From positions 62,001 to 126,000 of the forward strand of contig NZ_FNQE01000003.1 of the NCBI RefSeq assembly GCF_900107485.1: a DNA stretch of 64,000 bases. The letters are read 5' to 3'. Shown here in pieces: positions 37,192-46,517 of this stretch. The notes beneath the pieces are model-generated. The model ran no database searches and was not told the DNA's origin. It was given only the letters and a program-made list of their open reading frames with translations. Position 1 is the stretch's first letter, and each line of letters begins with the position of its first letter. A program made the translations under genes and the position numbers. This stretch comes from Proteiniborus ethanoligenes (GTDB lineage Bacteria; Bacillota; Clostridia; Tissierellales; Proteiniboraceae).

Positions 37192-38246
37192 TGGATCTAT
37201 ACCTAATAATACCTGAAAAGACCTCAGATGTATTATCTCAAATGATTGATGAGATTATAGAAGGCTGGAACCCAATATTTATTAGGGATGAAAAAAACCT
37301 TCCTAATCTACAAAACAAGAGAATAATTTTTGCTGTTGAGCTTAACGATGCAGGTATTAACTTAGGATTATATAGGATTCTTACAGAAATATTCAGAAGA
37401 GGAAAACAGGCCTTATATAGCTCCATAGGTGGAATCCTTATGCATAGTAATACTGAACTGTATACTAAAACAGTTGCAAGAGATATTATATTTTTAACTA
37501 ATGAGCTTGGTCTTTCTTTCCTAGGAAGGCCCTTAGTAGAAGCAACTGGTTCTTTAAGTAATTTCTTAACTATGCAAAAGGTATCTAAAAAACCACTGAT
37601 TGATGTCTGTTTAGATAGCTGTAGAGACTTAAGCATGAGACTTAAAGACCCTCATCTCTCAGCTGTTGAAAACCCTAAGATATTAGTGCTGCATGCAAGT
37701 AGTGAGCATACTTCTAATACCCTAATGCTATGGGATATGGTAAAGAAGCATTTAGGAAGTCATACTGTTAATGAGATACATATAGAAAATGGAACTGTAC
37801 AAGATTGCATAGGATGTCCCTATAAAATATGTAAGCATTATGGACAACAGACTAGCTGCTTTTACGGTGGAATTATGGTGGAGGAAGTATATCCTGCAAT
37901 ACTTGATTCCGATGTTTTGATTTGGCTTTGTCCTAATTATAATGATGCTATTTCAGCAAATCTTTCAGCAGTAGTCAATCGTTTAACTGCTCTTTTCAGA
38001 AAAACAAAATTTTATAATAAAAGCTTTTTTAGTATTATAGTATCAGGAAACTCAGGCAGTGATTCTGTAGCAAAGCAGTTAATAGGCGCTTTAAATATAA
38101 ATAAAACCTTTAGGCTTCCACCTTATTTTAGTCTAATGGCTACTGCAAATGATGCAGGCCATATAAATAAGGTTGAAAATATTCATGATTTAGCTAAAGA
38201 GTTTGCATTGAATGTAATAACAGAAACAGAAAAACGGCTAAGATAA
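37188..38246 (+). CDS. Flavodoxin-fold protein with iron-sulfur-flavoprotein-like cysteines
   Basis: The protein has two halves. Residues 1-150 are of unknown fold and share no motif I know. Residues about 160-345 form an NADPH-dependent FMN reductase/flavodoxin fold (ILVLHASSEHTSNTLMLWDM; a flavin-site LIWLCPNYNDAISANLS). The segment DCIGCPYKICKHYGQQTSCF has the compact CxxCxxxxC plus distal Cys seen in iron-sulfur flavoproteins, suggesting a [4Fe-4S] cluster beside FMN. Its start codon overlaps the upstream stop (ATGA), so its synthesis is coupled to the LDH-like protein, and the two may form a redox pair. Confidence 0.8.
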   Translation: MMDLYLIIPEKTSDVLSQMIDEIIEGWNPIFIRDEKNLPNLQNKRIIFAVELNDAGINLGLYRILTEIFRRGKQALYSSIGGILMHSNTELYTKTVARDIIFLTNELGLSFLGRPLVEATGSLSNFLTMQKVSKKPLIDVCLDSCRDLSMRLKDPHLSAVENPKILVLHASSEHTSNTLMLWDMVKKHLGSHTVNEIHIENGTVQDCIGCPYKICKHYGQQTSCFYGGIMVEEVYPAILDSDVLIWLCPNYNDAISANLSAVVNRLTALFRKTKFYNKSFFSIIVSGNSGSDSVAKQLIGALNINKTFRLPPYFSLMATANDAGHINKVENIHDLAKEFALNVITETEKRLR

Positions 38247-38265
38247 AAAATAGCCGTTTTTGTTT
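38230..38265 (+). terminator. Terminator of the three-gene operon
   Basis: A 10-base stem AAAACGGCTA/TAGCCGTTTT (38231-38240, 38251-38260) overlaps the last codons and stop of the flavodoxin-fold gene and is followed by T-rich sequence. Confidence 0.82.
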
Positions 38266-38275
38266 ATAGTAAATT

Positions 38276-38599
38276 TTATAACGCATCCTCATCAAGTTCT
38301 TCTCTTAAGCACATTAGTGCTTCCATAAAGGCAGGAAATCCAGCTGTAGGTGCTACTAGCATAAGAGAATGCTCTATTTCCTCTCTTGTACATCCACATT
38401 TTAATGCTTTTCTAATGTGAGTTCTTACAGAATAATGATGCTTGCATGCTGCAGATATTGCCACCTTTATTAACCAGCGAGATTTCTCATCAAGTGGCCC
38501 TCCATCATTATGTAATTTTTGCCCATAAGTTTCATATGCTTCGTATATGTGTCCGTATTTTTCTAAAAAATACTTAAAGTTCTTTTCTATTCTATCCAT
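38276..38599 (-). CDS. Carboxymuconolactone decarboxylase (AhpD-like) family protein
   Basis: This 107-residue helical protein of the CMD superfamily has the segment DEKSRWLIKVAISAACKHHY...HIRKALKCGCTREEI, typical of the small MJ0742/YurZ-like group. The AhpD CxxC redox pair is not present in the usual form: a single Cys precedes HH, then Cys-Gly-Cys lies further on. An AhpD-type peroxidase-reductase activity is therefore doubtful. It is a single gene with a strong AAGGAGG site, convergent with the three-gene operon. The substrate is unknown. Confidence 0.82.
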   Translation of the reverse strand: MDRIEKNFKYFLEKYGHIYEAYETYGQKLHNDGGPLDEKSRWLIKVAISAACKHHYSVRTHIRKALKCGCTREEIEHSLMLVAPTAGFPAFMEALMCLREELDEDAL

Positions 38600-38683
38600 T
38601 CTAATACCTCCTTGGTTATTAATGCTTTGTTAATTATTATTACCCTTATGACAAAACATTAACCAAGCTAAATGAAAAGAATT

Positions 38684-39466
38684 TTATAATATCATATTAT
38701 CTAATTCTCTACTAAATTTTTTAAGCTCATTTACATCTCCTATTTCCTGTAATATTAAAAATCTTTCTTGCACTCCTTCAAATTCCTTAATTCTTCCTGT
38801 AAAATATAGATTTTGTATTTTTCTTAGTATATCTACGATTAAAGAAGATTTCATCTGAAAAAGTTCTTGAGCATCTACAATATCATCCCTGATTTCAGAC
38901 ATTTCCTTATCTAAGAGAAAAGCTGCCTCTGCTGCATTTTTAAGACGTTCTTTTATATCCTTTGGAATATTTTTTGAGAATTTGTAGTTAAGAGAATGTT
39001 CAATAGTAGCCCAGAAATTCATAGCAAGTGTTCTTATCTGTATTTCAGCTAATATTTCCTTTTCTCCAAATACAGTATGAACCTTGTATTTAATTATTAT
39101 GTGATAACTTCTATATCCGCTTTCCTTAATATTAGTTATATAGTCTCTTTCCTCAACTATTTTTATATCCTTGCCGTCCCTGTCTCTTATAAGCTGAACC
39201 ACTTTTTCAATATCATCTACAAGCTGACACATAATACGGATACCTGCTATATCCTCAATTTCCTCTTCAATTCTATCCAGTGGAACATCTCTAAGTCTAG
39301 CCTTGTCAATAATGCTAGATATAGCCTTAACTCTTCCTGTTACAAATTCAATAGGCGAATATTCATCAAGTCTCCTATACTCATTTCTTATTGCCTTAAA
39401 CTTTACCTTCAGCTCTTCTACAGCTTGTTCATATGGTATTAATATTTTCTCCCAATATAAAATCAT
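38684..39466 (-). CDS. Small alarmone synthetase ((p)ppGpp synthetase, RelA/SpoT-type)
   Basis: A synthetase domain alone, 260 residues, without the HD hydrolase or regulatory domains of full RelA/SpoT proteins. Motifs: TGRVKAISSIIDKAR, EEIEDIAGIRIMCQ, ESGYRSYHIIIKYKV and AEIQIRTLAMNFWATIEHSLNYK, covering the GTP and ATP sites. The C-terminal coiled coil fits the tetrameric YjbM/RelQ type. It makes (p)ppGpp or pGpp during stress or starvation. It is a monocistronic gene with a GGGGGG-rich ribosome binding site. It is not next to ppnK/rluD as YjbM is in bacilli, although those functions are encoded about 19 kb away in this window. Confidence 0.93.
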   Translation of the reverse strand: MILYWEKILIPYEQAVEELKVKFKAIRNEYRRLDEYSPIEFVTGRVKAISSIIDKARLRDVPLDRIEEEIEDIAGIRIMCQLVDDIEKVVQLIRDRDGKDIKIVEERDYITNIKESGYRSYHIIIKYKVHTVFGEKEILAEIQIRTLAMNFWATIEHSLNYKFSKNIPKDIKERLKNAAEAAFLLDKEMSEIRDDIVDAQELFQMKSSLIVDILRKIQNLYFTGRIKEFEGVQERFLILQEIGDVNELKKFSRELDNMIL

Positions 39467-39655
39467 ATAATCCCCCCTGCCTTTATCCTATATTATTACA
39501 GCTAAATAAAAGCATATCTTAAAATCAGTTAAATTATTCAATCATTAATACAGCTTAAGGTCAAGATTATAGGATGGTATACTTGATGTTTCCCCAAAAA
39601 TATTATACTACTTATTAGATAAATAAAGCAACTAGCTACCAATTCTCTTTTTAGC

Positions 39656-40225
39656 TTATCTAAATTTAATATTATTTTCCTCTAATGAATCTATTATAAC
39701 TAGTGATTGTAGGTTAACACCTTTTTTTCTTAAAAGCTCTCCCCCATCTTGAAATCCTTTTTCAATTACTATACCTATTCCTTCTAGCTTTGCCCCTGCT
39801 TTATTTATAATATCCATTAGACCCAATGCAGCTTGGGCATTGGCTAGAAAATCATCTATTATTAGTATACGGTCTTCTGGGAGGATATATTTTTTTGAAA
39901 CTCTTATCTTGTATGTTCTACCCTTTGTATAAGAATATACATCACTATCATATGTTTCTTTATCTAGGTTTTTAGTTTCTATTTTTTTTGCAAATACTAC
40001 AGGTACATTGAAGTATTGAGCGGCTATGCTTGCTATAGCAATGCCTGAGGTTTCAAGAGTAAGTATTTTAGTGATATTGTTGTCATTAAATAATCTTTTA
40101 AATTCTTTTCCTACCTCATTTAAAAAAGCTATGTCTAGCTGATGATTTAAAAAGCTATCGACTTTTAAAATATGTCCCTCTTCTACTCCCGCTTCATCTA
40201 ATATTTTTTTCTTTAGCAGCTCCAT
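39656..40225 (-). CDS. xpt: Xanthine phosphoribosyltransferase
   Basis: Xpt converts xanthine and PRPP to XMP in purine salvage. The 189-residue protein begins [19 protein letters not shown], shows the hood segment [11 protein letters not shown] and the PRPP loop [18 protein letters not shown], in which Ala replaces the common Thr/Ser-Gly as is usual for Xpt. AATAGGAGG precedes the ATG. The 88-base upstream gap shows no purine riboswitch. No pbuX or other purine gene is adjacent. Confidence 0.95.
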   Translation of the reverse strand: MELLKKKILDEAGVEEGHILKVDSFLNHQLDIAFLNEVGKEFKRLFNDNNITKILTLETSGIAIASIAAQYFNVPVVFAKKIETKNLDKETYDSDVYSYTKGRTYKIRVSKKYILPEDRILIIDDFLANAQAALGLMDIINKAGAKLEGIGIVIEKGFQDGGELLRKKGVNLQSLVIIDSLEENNIKFR

Positions 40226-40313
40226 TTGATAACCTCCTATTATGAAGGGACATATCTACTAAGAACGTCCCTTAAATTAATATATATTATTCTTATAATA
40301 TTTAATCTATATA

Positions 40314-41600
40314 TTAACTCTTATTTAACATAATATCAAGAATTAACTTGTCTGTTTCACCCATTCCCTCTACACCAATATTGGCTAAGTTTATAATAGT
40401 ATTTTCGATATCCCTGTCTATAATACCCTCCATATGAGAAACTTCTATGCCATCAATAGCTAATAATGCAGATTGTACAGCAGCACTTGCACCGGTGGAT
40501 ACCTTAAGAGCACATCCTATCTTAGCTCCATCACATATCATGCCTGAAATATTACCAACCATGTTTTTTATTGCATAGGAAATATTTTGTACATCTCCAC
40601 CTAATATATATGTGATTCCACTGCTTGCACCACCTGCAGCAATTACACAGCCACATAAGGCAGAAAGCTTGCCTAGATGATGTTTAATATGGATTGCAAC
40701 TAGATTACTTATGACTAGAGCCCTAATAAGCTTCTCTTCACTTACATTTAATCTCTCTCCCACTGCTACAACAGGTAGCATAACTGTTATACCTTGGTTT
40801 CCACTACCAGAGTTGCTCATAACAGGCATCATGCATCCTGCCATTCTTGCATCTGATGCTGCTGCAGTCAATGCCATAGCATGAGTCATGATATCATTAG
40901 ATAAAATGCCTTTATGGATATTTTCAATTATTTTTTTACCTACCTGTAGACCATATTCTTTTGATAAGCCCTCTTCGGCTATTGCTTTATTAAGCCTCAT
41001 ACCTTCTAAAATAAATTTTACTTCTGATACATCTACACTTGTTGCAAAATCATATATTTTTTCTATGCTTAATTCTACTTCATTATCTTTTTTCTGTATA
41101 AGATTATCTAATTTTTCAGTATTGTTGCAGACTATATCCCCATTATGCTCTATGTACTCAATGTTAGAATGTTCTCTTCTAATAATTACCTTTGAGTACT
41201 CATCATCTTTTCTACAGATACATTCAATATATAGCTTTTCACATTTACTCTTTAAGCTTACTGATACTTTTTCAGACTTAACAAATTCTTTTGCTAATTT
41301 TATGTCTTTCTCTGATATATATTTTAGTACCTCTAAACCTTCCTCTGATCTACCTCCTATAGCACCTAAAGCTGCTGCTATACTAAGTCCTGTCATGTCT
41401 GTTCCTGGAATACCTACTCCCATTCCATTTTTTAAAATATTTCCACTTACTAGTATTTCAATCGTATCAGGAAAAGCATTTAATATCTCCTTTGCCTTTG
41501 CTGAAGCTAATGCAACTGCAATAGGCTCAGTGCACCCAAGAGCAGGAACTATTTCTCTTTTCAATAATTCTATAATTTTATCTTTCTCATAAAACTTCAT
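40314..41600 (-). CDS. L-cysteine desulfidase/serine dehydratase alpha-like family protein (UPF0597)
   Basis: These proteins (CdsB/YhaM group) hold a [4Fe-4S] cluster and degrade L-cysteine to pyruvate, sulfide and ammonia. Conserved parts are PALGCTEPIAVALA near the N-terminus, SDARMAGCMMPVMSNSGSGNQG and GMICDGAKIGCALK, which supply the conserved cysteines. The length is 428. The ATG at 41600 has AAAGGA upstream and gives the family N-terminus; a longer in-frame opening to 41678 is unlikely. The role would be amino acid catabolism, in line with the rest of the window, but the substrate is assigned by family only. Confidence 0.87.
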   Translation of the reverse strand: MKFYEKDKIIELLKREIVPALGCTEPIAVALASAKAKEILNAFPDTIEILVSGNILKNGMGVGIPGTDMTGLSIAAALGAIGGRSEEGLEVLKYISEKDIKLAKEFVKSEKVSVSLKSKCEKLYIECICRKDDEYSKVIIRREHSNIEYIEHNGDIVCNNTEKLDNLIQKKDNEVELSIEKIYDFATSVDVSEVKFILEGMRLNKAIAEEGLSKEYGLQVGKKIIENIHKGILSNDIMTHAMALTAAASDARMAGCMMPVMSNSGSGNQGITVMLPVVAVGERLNVSEEKLIRALVISNLVAIHIKHHLGKLSALCGCVIAAGGASSGITYILGGDVQNISYAIKNMVGNISGMICDGAKIGCALKVSTGASAAVQSALLAIDGIEVSHMEGIIDRDIENTIINLANIGVEGMGETDKLILDIMLNKS

Positions 41601-41909
41601 ATTATCATTCCTTTCAAACAATATGCCATAAACCTTTTGCTTTAATTTTATCATATTTACCTTAGAATAAAGAATCAATTACAAAAATATTATATTTTGC
41701 ACAAATAGTATAATAGCTCATATGATAATATTAAATTATGGTCTAGGTTATTAATCTTCAATCATTCTAAAAATTTGTCAAATGATTATTATTCATGGAT
41801 TTTAAATATATCATTTTATTTTCACGGGCTTTATGTGTATAATAGTATAAATAATAGTTCTATTCAATAGTGATAGAAGGTGTATTTTACTTATAGTGGA
41901 GGTGTTACT

Positions 41910-42902
41910 TTGAAAAAACTAAATGTTGCAGTAGTTGGTGCCACAGGAATGGTAGGAAGAACAATTATTAAAATGCTGGAGGAAAGAAGCTTTCCTATTA
42001 ACAATTTATATCTTTATGCTTCTGCAAAATCAAAGGGTGCAACAGTTCAATTCAATAATTTGGAATATATTGTTGAAGAGCTAAATGATGCTTCCTTTGA
42101 TAGGGACATAGATATTGCCCTATTTTCCGCAGGAGGAGATATAAGTAAAGACTATGCTCCCAAGGCAAAAGAAAAAGGTATAGTTGTAATAGATAATAGT
42201 AGTGCTTGGAGAATGGATAAGGATGTTCCTCTTATAGTGCCTGAGGTAAATCCACAGGATATAAAATGGCACAATGGTATAATATCTAATCCAAACTGCT
42301 CGACAATACAGGTAGTTGTGCCATTAAAGCCACTTCATGATGCTTTTAAGATAGAAAGAATTGTCTATTCAACTTATCAAGCTGTTTCAGGCTCAGGTGT
42401 AGGTGGCATTGCAGACTTAGAAAATGGAATAAATGGTATAGCTAACAAAAAATATCCTCATCCAATTGCGTACAATTGTATTCCACATATAGATACATTT
42501 ATGGATAATGGATATACTAAAGAGGAGTTGAAAATGATTGAAGAAACAAAAAAAATTCTAAATGACCCTAGCCTTAAAATAACAGCTACTACGGTTAGGG
42601 TTCCAGTTAAGAATTGCCATAGTGTGTCTGTAAATCTCCAGTTTGAAAGAGCTTTCGAAATGCAAGAGATATATGAGGTTTTATATAAGAGTAATGGAGT
42701 CGTAGTTGAGGATAATACGGATAAGAACATATATCCTATGGCAATAACTGTAGACGGTCAAGACCAGGTATATGTAGGTAGGATTAGGAGAGACTTCAGT
42801 GTAGAAAATGGAATAAATCTATGGGTTGTGGCAGATAATGTTAGAAAAGGAGCTGCAACTAATGCAGTTCAAATAGCAGAACTAGTAGCAAAAAACTTAT
42901 AA
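41910..42902 (+). CDS. asd: Aspartate-semialdehyde dehydrogenase
   Basis: Asd reduces aspartyl phosphate to aspartate semialdehyde for lysine, threonine, methionine and diaminopimelate synthesis. The Rossmann motif NVAVVGATGMVGRTIIKML is at the N-terminus. The active-site Cys is in SNPNCSTIQ, and the substrate-binding EGLI-type region and NCHSVSV follow. The length is 330. The TTG at 41910 has GGAGGT six bases upstream, so it is preferred to the frame from 41880. It is a single-gene unit, with no dapA or lysC beside it. Confidence 0.95.
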   Translation: MKKLNVAVVGATGMVGRTIIKMLEERSFPINNLYLYASAKSKGATVQFNNLEYIVEELNDASFDRDIDIALFSAGGDISKDYAPKAKEKGIVVIDNSSAWRMDKDVPLIVPEVNPQDIKWHNGIISNPNCSTIQVVVPLKPLHDAFKIERIVYSTYQAVSGSGVGGIADLENGINGIANKKYPHPIAYNCIPHIDTFMDNGYTKEELKMIEETKKILNDPSLKITATTVRVPVKNCHSVSVNLQFERAFEMQEIYEVLYKSNGVVVEDNTDKNIYPMAITVDGQDQVYVGRIRRDFSVENGINLWVVADNVRKGAATNAVQIAELVAKNL

Positions 42903-42941
42903 ATACTTATGTAATAGTCTGAAATTCTAAAGTTCTACTAT

Positions 42942-42972
42942 ATAGGGCTGCTCAAAATGAGCAGTCCTATTA
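42942..42972. terminator. Terminator between asd and the M16 peptidase gene
   Basis: A 13-base hairpin ATAGGGCTGCTCA/TGAGCAGTCCTAT with one G-T pair lies between convergent genes. Confidence 0.78.
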
Positions 42973-42980
42973 TTATAATT

Positions 42981-44225
42981 TTATTTTTGGCTTAGTAGCA
43001 TATGAATTGTAGGATTGATTAAAACTTTTTTAGCCACTTCATATACATCTTCCGCTTTAATATTATTTAAAGCCTCTAAGTCTTCAACAAATGCGTCTAT
43101 TCTTTTATTCATAAGTCTTTGATGAAGAACATAATTGCCTAAGCCCTCAGAGTCCTCAAGAATAGAAGCTATACCTGTTTTCATTACTTTTTTCATTAAA
43201 GATATATTGCTCTCATTTATTAAAGCATGTTTGTTTACTATGCTTTCTATACAATAATCTATGGTTTTCTTAGCCTCAAATATATCTTCTTCAGATGTGG
43301 AAGAGTATATATACAATGTCTTAATATAATCAGTAATATCTATTTCAGAATATATGTCATAGGCAATGCCCCTTTCCTCTCTCAATGCTCTAAAAAGGAT
43401 AGAATTTGGACTTTCACCTAGCTTATGGTTTAATATGTCTAAAGCAAGCTCTTCATCTCTAGTTAGATTATAAAAGGTGTAAAGATATACAATAGTGTTT
43501 TGCTCTATTTCCTTTTTATATGAAACTAATTCAACATTACGATTTTTTTCAACTATTATTTCTTTCTTCTTAAGTTCTTTACTTTCCCACTTTTCAAAAA
43601 ACTCCCTTGTCTTTTCGAAAACCTCTTCGTGCTCCAATGATGATACTATACTTATTGCACTATTATTGGGGATATAGTATCTATTATAAAAAGCTATTAT
43701 TTCATCCCTGGTAAAGCTTTTTACGAGGCTTTCTTTGCCTAATATATCGTATTTTAGAGGACTTTTTTCAAAGCCTGCTTTATTCACTTGGCTAAAGCTA
43801 TATTGCTCTACATCATCATAGCCATTTCTAAATTCAGCTAGTATTACTCCTCTTTCCTTATCTATTTCCTCTGATGGAAAAGTTGAATTAACAATAATAT
43901 CAGATAATATCTCCATAGATGCTTCAAGCTCATTAAAAAGAGCTGTTATAGAAAATACTGTGGAGGTATAGGTTGTGTAAGCATTGTATGAACCTGCTCT
44001 ATTTTCTAGATCTTGATCTATATCTATGTTTGTCCTTGATTTAGTACCTTTAAAAAGCATATGCTCAATAAAATGACATAGTCCCTTTTCATTTTCCTCT
44101 TCATTAACAGGACCTATATCAACTCCTAAATGTATAGAACAAAGCTCTGTGTCTTTCTTTATAGTAATTATCTTAAGTCCGTTGTCTAAAACATACTCTT
44201 TCCAATCAAAAAACTGTCTTCCCAT
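42981..44225 (-). CDS. M16-family zinc peptidase (pitrilysin/MPP-like)
   Basis: The inverted zinc motif HFIEHMLFKGT (HxxEH, about residues 47-57) and the downstream acidic ligand region NRAGSYNAYTTYTSTVF identify an M16B processing-peptidase-like enzyme. At about 414 residues it has the two-lobed half-size form that usually works as a dimer. A role in peptide turnover or in export-linked peptide processing is possible. The ATG at 44225 is nine bases from TTAGGAG and is preferred to the TTG at 44231. It is monocistronic. Confidence 0.92.
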   Translation of the reverse strand: MGRQFFDWKEYVLDNGLKIITIKKDTELCSIHLGVDIGPVNEEENEKGLCHFIEHMLFKGTKSRTNIDIDQDLENRAGSYNAYTTYTSTVFSITALFNELEASMEILSDIIVNSTFPSEEIDKERGVILAEFRNGYDDVEQYSFSQVNKAGFEKSPLKYDILGKESLVKSFTRDEIIAFYNRYYIPNNSAISIVSSLEHEEVFEKTREFFEKWESKELKKKEIIVEKNRNVELVSYKKEIEQNTIVYLYTFYNLTRDEELALDILNHKLGESPNSILFRALREERGIAYDIYSEIDITDYIKTLYIYSSTSEEDIFEAKKTIDYCIESIVNKHALINESNISLMKKVMKTGIASILEDSEGLGNYVLHQRLMNKRIDAFVEDLEALNNIKAEDVYEVAKKVLINPTIHMLLSQK

Positions 44226-44328
44226 TAACAATACTCCTAACCTTAATATTAAAGGAATAATTTCTATCCCTAACTATGATATTATAAATGATTTATAGAT
44301 AAAATGATAGTCTTTAATACTAAAATTT

Positions 44329-44364
44329 AAACTGGCTGTATTGAATACTTCATACAGCCAGTTT
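44329..44364 (-). terminator. Terminator of bcp
   Basis: A perfect 12-base stem (44329-44340 with 44353-44364) lies just past the stop of the minus-strand bcp gene. Confidence 0.82.
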
Positions 44365-44380
44365 AAAAATTAAATAATAA

Positions 44381-44860
44381 TTACATATTATTATTTATAA
44401 ATTCCAGAACCTTCATTGCATGTCCACTTGCTTTTACTTTTCTAAATTCGCCTCTAATTATTCCCTCTTTATCGATTACGAAGGTTGACCTTTCCGTACC
44501 TATATACTCCCTTCCATAAAGCTTTTTAGGCTTTAACACATGATATAGCTCGTGTATTTTTAAATCTTCGTCACTAAGCAAAATAAAAGGCAATTCTAGC
44601 TTTTCACTAAATTTAATATGAGATTTAATACTGTCCTTGCTTATACCTAGTATTATTGTGTCTAGCTCCTCGAACTCAGAATGTAATTCTTTAAACTCTG
44701 AAGCCTCAGTAGTGCAGCCTGGTGTGTTGTCCCTAGGGTAAAAATAAAGCACCACATTTTTTTTCCCAACAAAATCAGATAATAAAATATCTTTTCCCAT
44801 GTCTGATACAAGGCTAAAGCTTGGTGCCTTCTCTCCCGTCATAGAAGTGTTAATACTCAT
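44381..44860 (-). CDS. bcp: Peroxiredoxin, Bcp/PrxQ type
   Basis: This thiol peroxidase reduces hydrogen peroxide and organic peroxides. The peroxidatic Cys lies in YPRDNTPGCTTEASEF. The usual PrxQ resolving cysteine five residues later is absent (Ser in its place), so this is a one-Cys or externally resolved form. The length is 159. ATG with an AAAGGGGG site. It is a single gene. Confidence 0.94.
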   Translation of the reverse strand: MSINTSMTGEKAPSFSLVSDMGKDILLSDFVGKKNVVLYFYPRDNTPGCTTEASEFKELHSEFEELDTIILGISKDSIKSHIKFSEKLELPFILLSDEDLKIHELYHVLKPKKLYGREYIGTERSTFVIDKEGIIRGEFRKVKASGHAMKVLEFINNNM

Positions 44861-44918
44861 AAAATGGTCCCCCTTTTTAGTATCTATTTATAGGACCTAA
44901 TACCCACAATTTATATCT

Positions 44919-45707
44919 CTAATCATCTTTTATCCTCTTTTCAAAATGCTGATAATCCTTTAAAGAGCTCCATTCTCCTCCCCAAGTCCATCCTCTAGTT
45001 ATAAAGGCATTATAACAAACATCCCCTTTTATTATCATGCCTTGCCTTATATTATCTCTATCTAGATATTCCTTTCCTTCTTTGGGAAGTATAATCTCAT
45101 CCTTTATATAAGGGTTTTGTACTGGATTTATATCAATGGCCACACCATAGCTATGGTTTGAAAACACTCCTTTTTTACCTGTTACCTCTCTTGAGCAAAA
45201 CGCTGATGAGTTGTTGTCTGACATTGACAAATCATCGTCTGCACCATATTCATCAATTAGCCTAATCTTATCAATAGGGAATCTAGCCTCATAAAGCTCT
45301 TTAAATATTTCTATAACCTCCATGGCTAGTTTTTTGTGTACTATCAATTCTCCTACATGCTCTATATCATCAAAACCCCAATATGTAACACATATGTAGG
45401 ATAGCTCATCTATATCCACAGGAGAATTCTCTTTGTAGGATAATCCAGATATTTTTTCTATAATGTCTTCTGTTAAGCTACTATACATAAAAACAGGTAA
45501 TACATTTTCCTCATCAGCTTCATAATTATCACCTTTATTGATGACATTAGTATTCAATATGCTATTATCTTGTAGTATTATTTCCATATCTGATTTTTTC
45601 TTATTACCTTTATAAGCCTTGTTCAATACTAGTGACACCATTAGCAAAATTATTATTGCTAAGGCTAGAATCCTAATAATATCAATACTCCTTTTATTCT
45701 CCGCCAT
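44919..45707 (-). CDS. Membrane-anchored M15-type D-Ala/L-Ala-D-Glu peptidase-like protein
   Basis: The protein has one N-terminal transmembrane helix (about residues 8-27) and an extracytoplasmic C-terminal domain of the M15_4 (VanY/CwlK-like) type. Zinc-site motifs are FCSREVTGKKGVFSNHSYG with SxHxxGxAxD (SNHSYGVAIDINPVQNP) and the distal His in DYQHFEKR. It should trim peptidoglycan stem peptides. It follows the ABC-2 permease gene by 12 bases, so it may be co-transcribed with the transporter behind the ykkC-type riboswitch; the functional link is unclear. Confidence 0.85.
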   Translation of the reverse strand: MAENKRSIDIIRILALAIIILLMVSLVLNKAYKGNKKKSDMEIILQDNSILNTNVINKGDNYEADEENVLPVFMYSSLTEDIIEKISGLSYKENSPVDIDELSYICVTYWGFDDIEHVGELIVHKKLAMEVIEIFKELYEARFPIDKIRLIDEYGADDDLSMSDNNSSAFCSREVTGKKGVFSNHSYGVAIDINPVQNPYIKDEIILPKEGKEYLDRDNIRQGMIIKGDVCYNAFITRGWTWGGEWSSLKDYQHFEKRIKDD

Positions 45708-45719
45708 TAGTTACCCCCT

Positions 45720-46517
45720 TTAAAGCTTATTTACTATTAAGTTTCCTGATTCATATTTCTTTAAGCCTTTATAGAAAAACCAATATGCGAATATTATCCA
45801 AGCTGCTGTAAAAAATAAGAGCACTAAAAACCATTTAAAAGAAAAATATTGTAATAATCTGACAGGTACTAAGGATATAAAAGCTGCTGGGATAATAGTA
45901 TATATAATATATTTTGCAACTCCCTTATATATTCCTTCTGGATATATACTAAATGTAATCATAAATTCAAGAACTAATCCACTAATTCCTTGTGAATTAC
46001 CCATATAAAAAGTCAAGGAATTTACAAGTATCAAAACACTTGAAAAAATCAAAGCACCTGTAGTACAGAAAAATAGAAACAATAAAAAATCTGCTAAATT
46101 TACTCCATTAATGCCTATGAATAGGATAATACCGTATAATATATCTCCCCATGCAGAAACAACAGTACTAGATGAAATAATATTTATAAGAACATCTTTA
46201 GGCTGTAATAAGTATGGATCAAGCTCCCCATTAACTATCATGTGAGTTATTCTCCTTATGTTACCAAACAGGACAAAGCTAATTCCATAAGATACTGAAG
46301 ATATAGCCCAAAGCATCATAACTTCCTTAAAGCCATAGCCTCCTATACTCTCTACATTTTCGAATAATATCCACCAGAAAAATATAAAGGAGGCATTATT
46401 TATAATCATACCAAAGGTTTGAATAATAAAGCTAGTTCTGTACTCCATAGATGCAGAAAGATTGAAGCAAAAATACTTAGCTATTAGATTTAAGGTTTTC
46501 TTAACCTCCGTTAACAT
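45720..46517 (-). CDS. ABC-2 type transporter permease (second)
   Basis: This 265-residue membrane protein has six hydrophobic helices and resembles the COG4587/COG3694 permeases that pair with an ABC ATPase of the same operon. It contains GELDPYLLQPKD, a cytoplasmic motif common in this group. Its start lies 17 bases inside the preceding permease gene. Together the three genes form an exporter with two different permeases; the cargo is unknown. Confidence 0.88.
   Translation of the reverse strand: MLTEVKKTLNLIAKYFCFNLSASMEYRTSFIIQTFGMIINNASFIFFWWILFENVESIGGYGFKEVMMLWAISSVSYGISFVLFGNIRRITHMIVNGELDPYLLQPKDVLINIISSSTVVSAWGDILYGIILFIGINGVNLADFLLFLFFCTTGALIFSSVLILVNSLTFYMGNSQGISGLVLEFMITFSIYPEGIYKGVAKYIIYTIIPAAFISLVPVRLLQYFSFKWFLVLLFFTAAWIIFAYWFFYKGLKKYESGNLIVNKL

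Noticed and set aside
40226-40313. Purine riboswitch before xpt
   Set aside because: The 88-base gap has no conserved purine aptamer core, and the upstream gene runs close to it.
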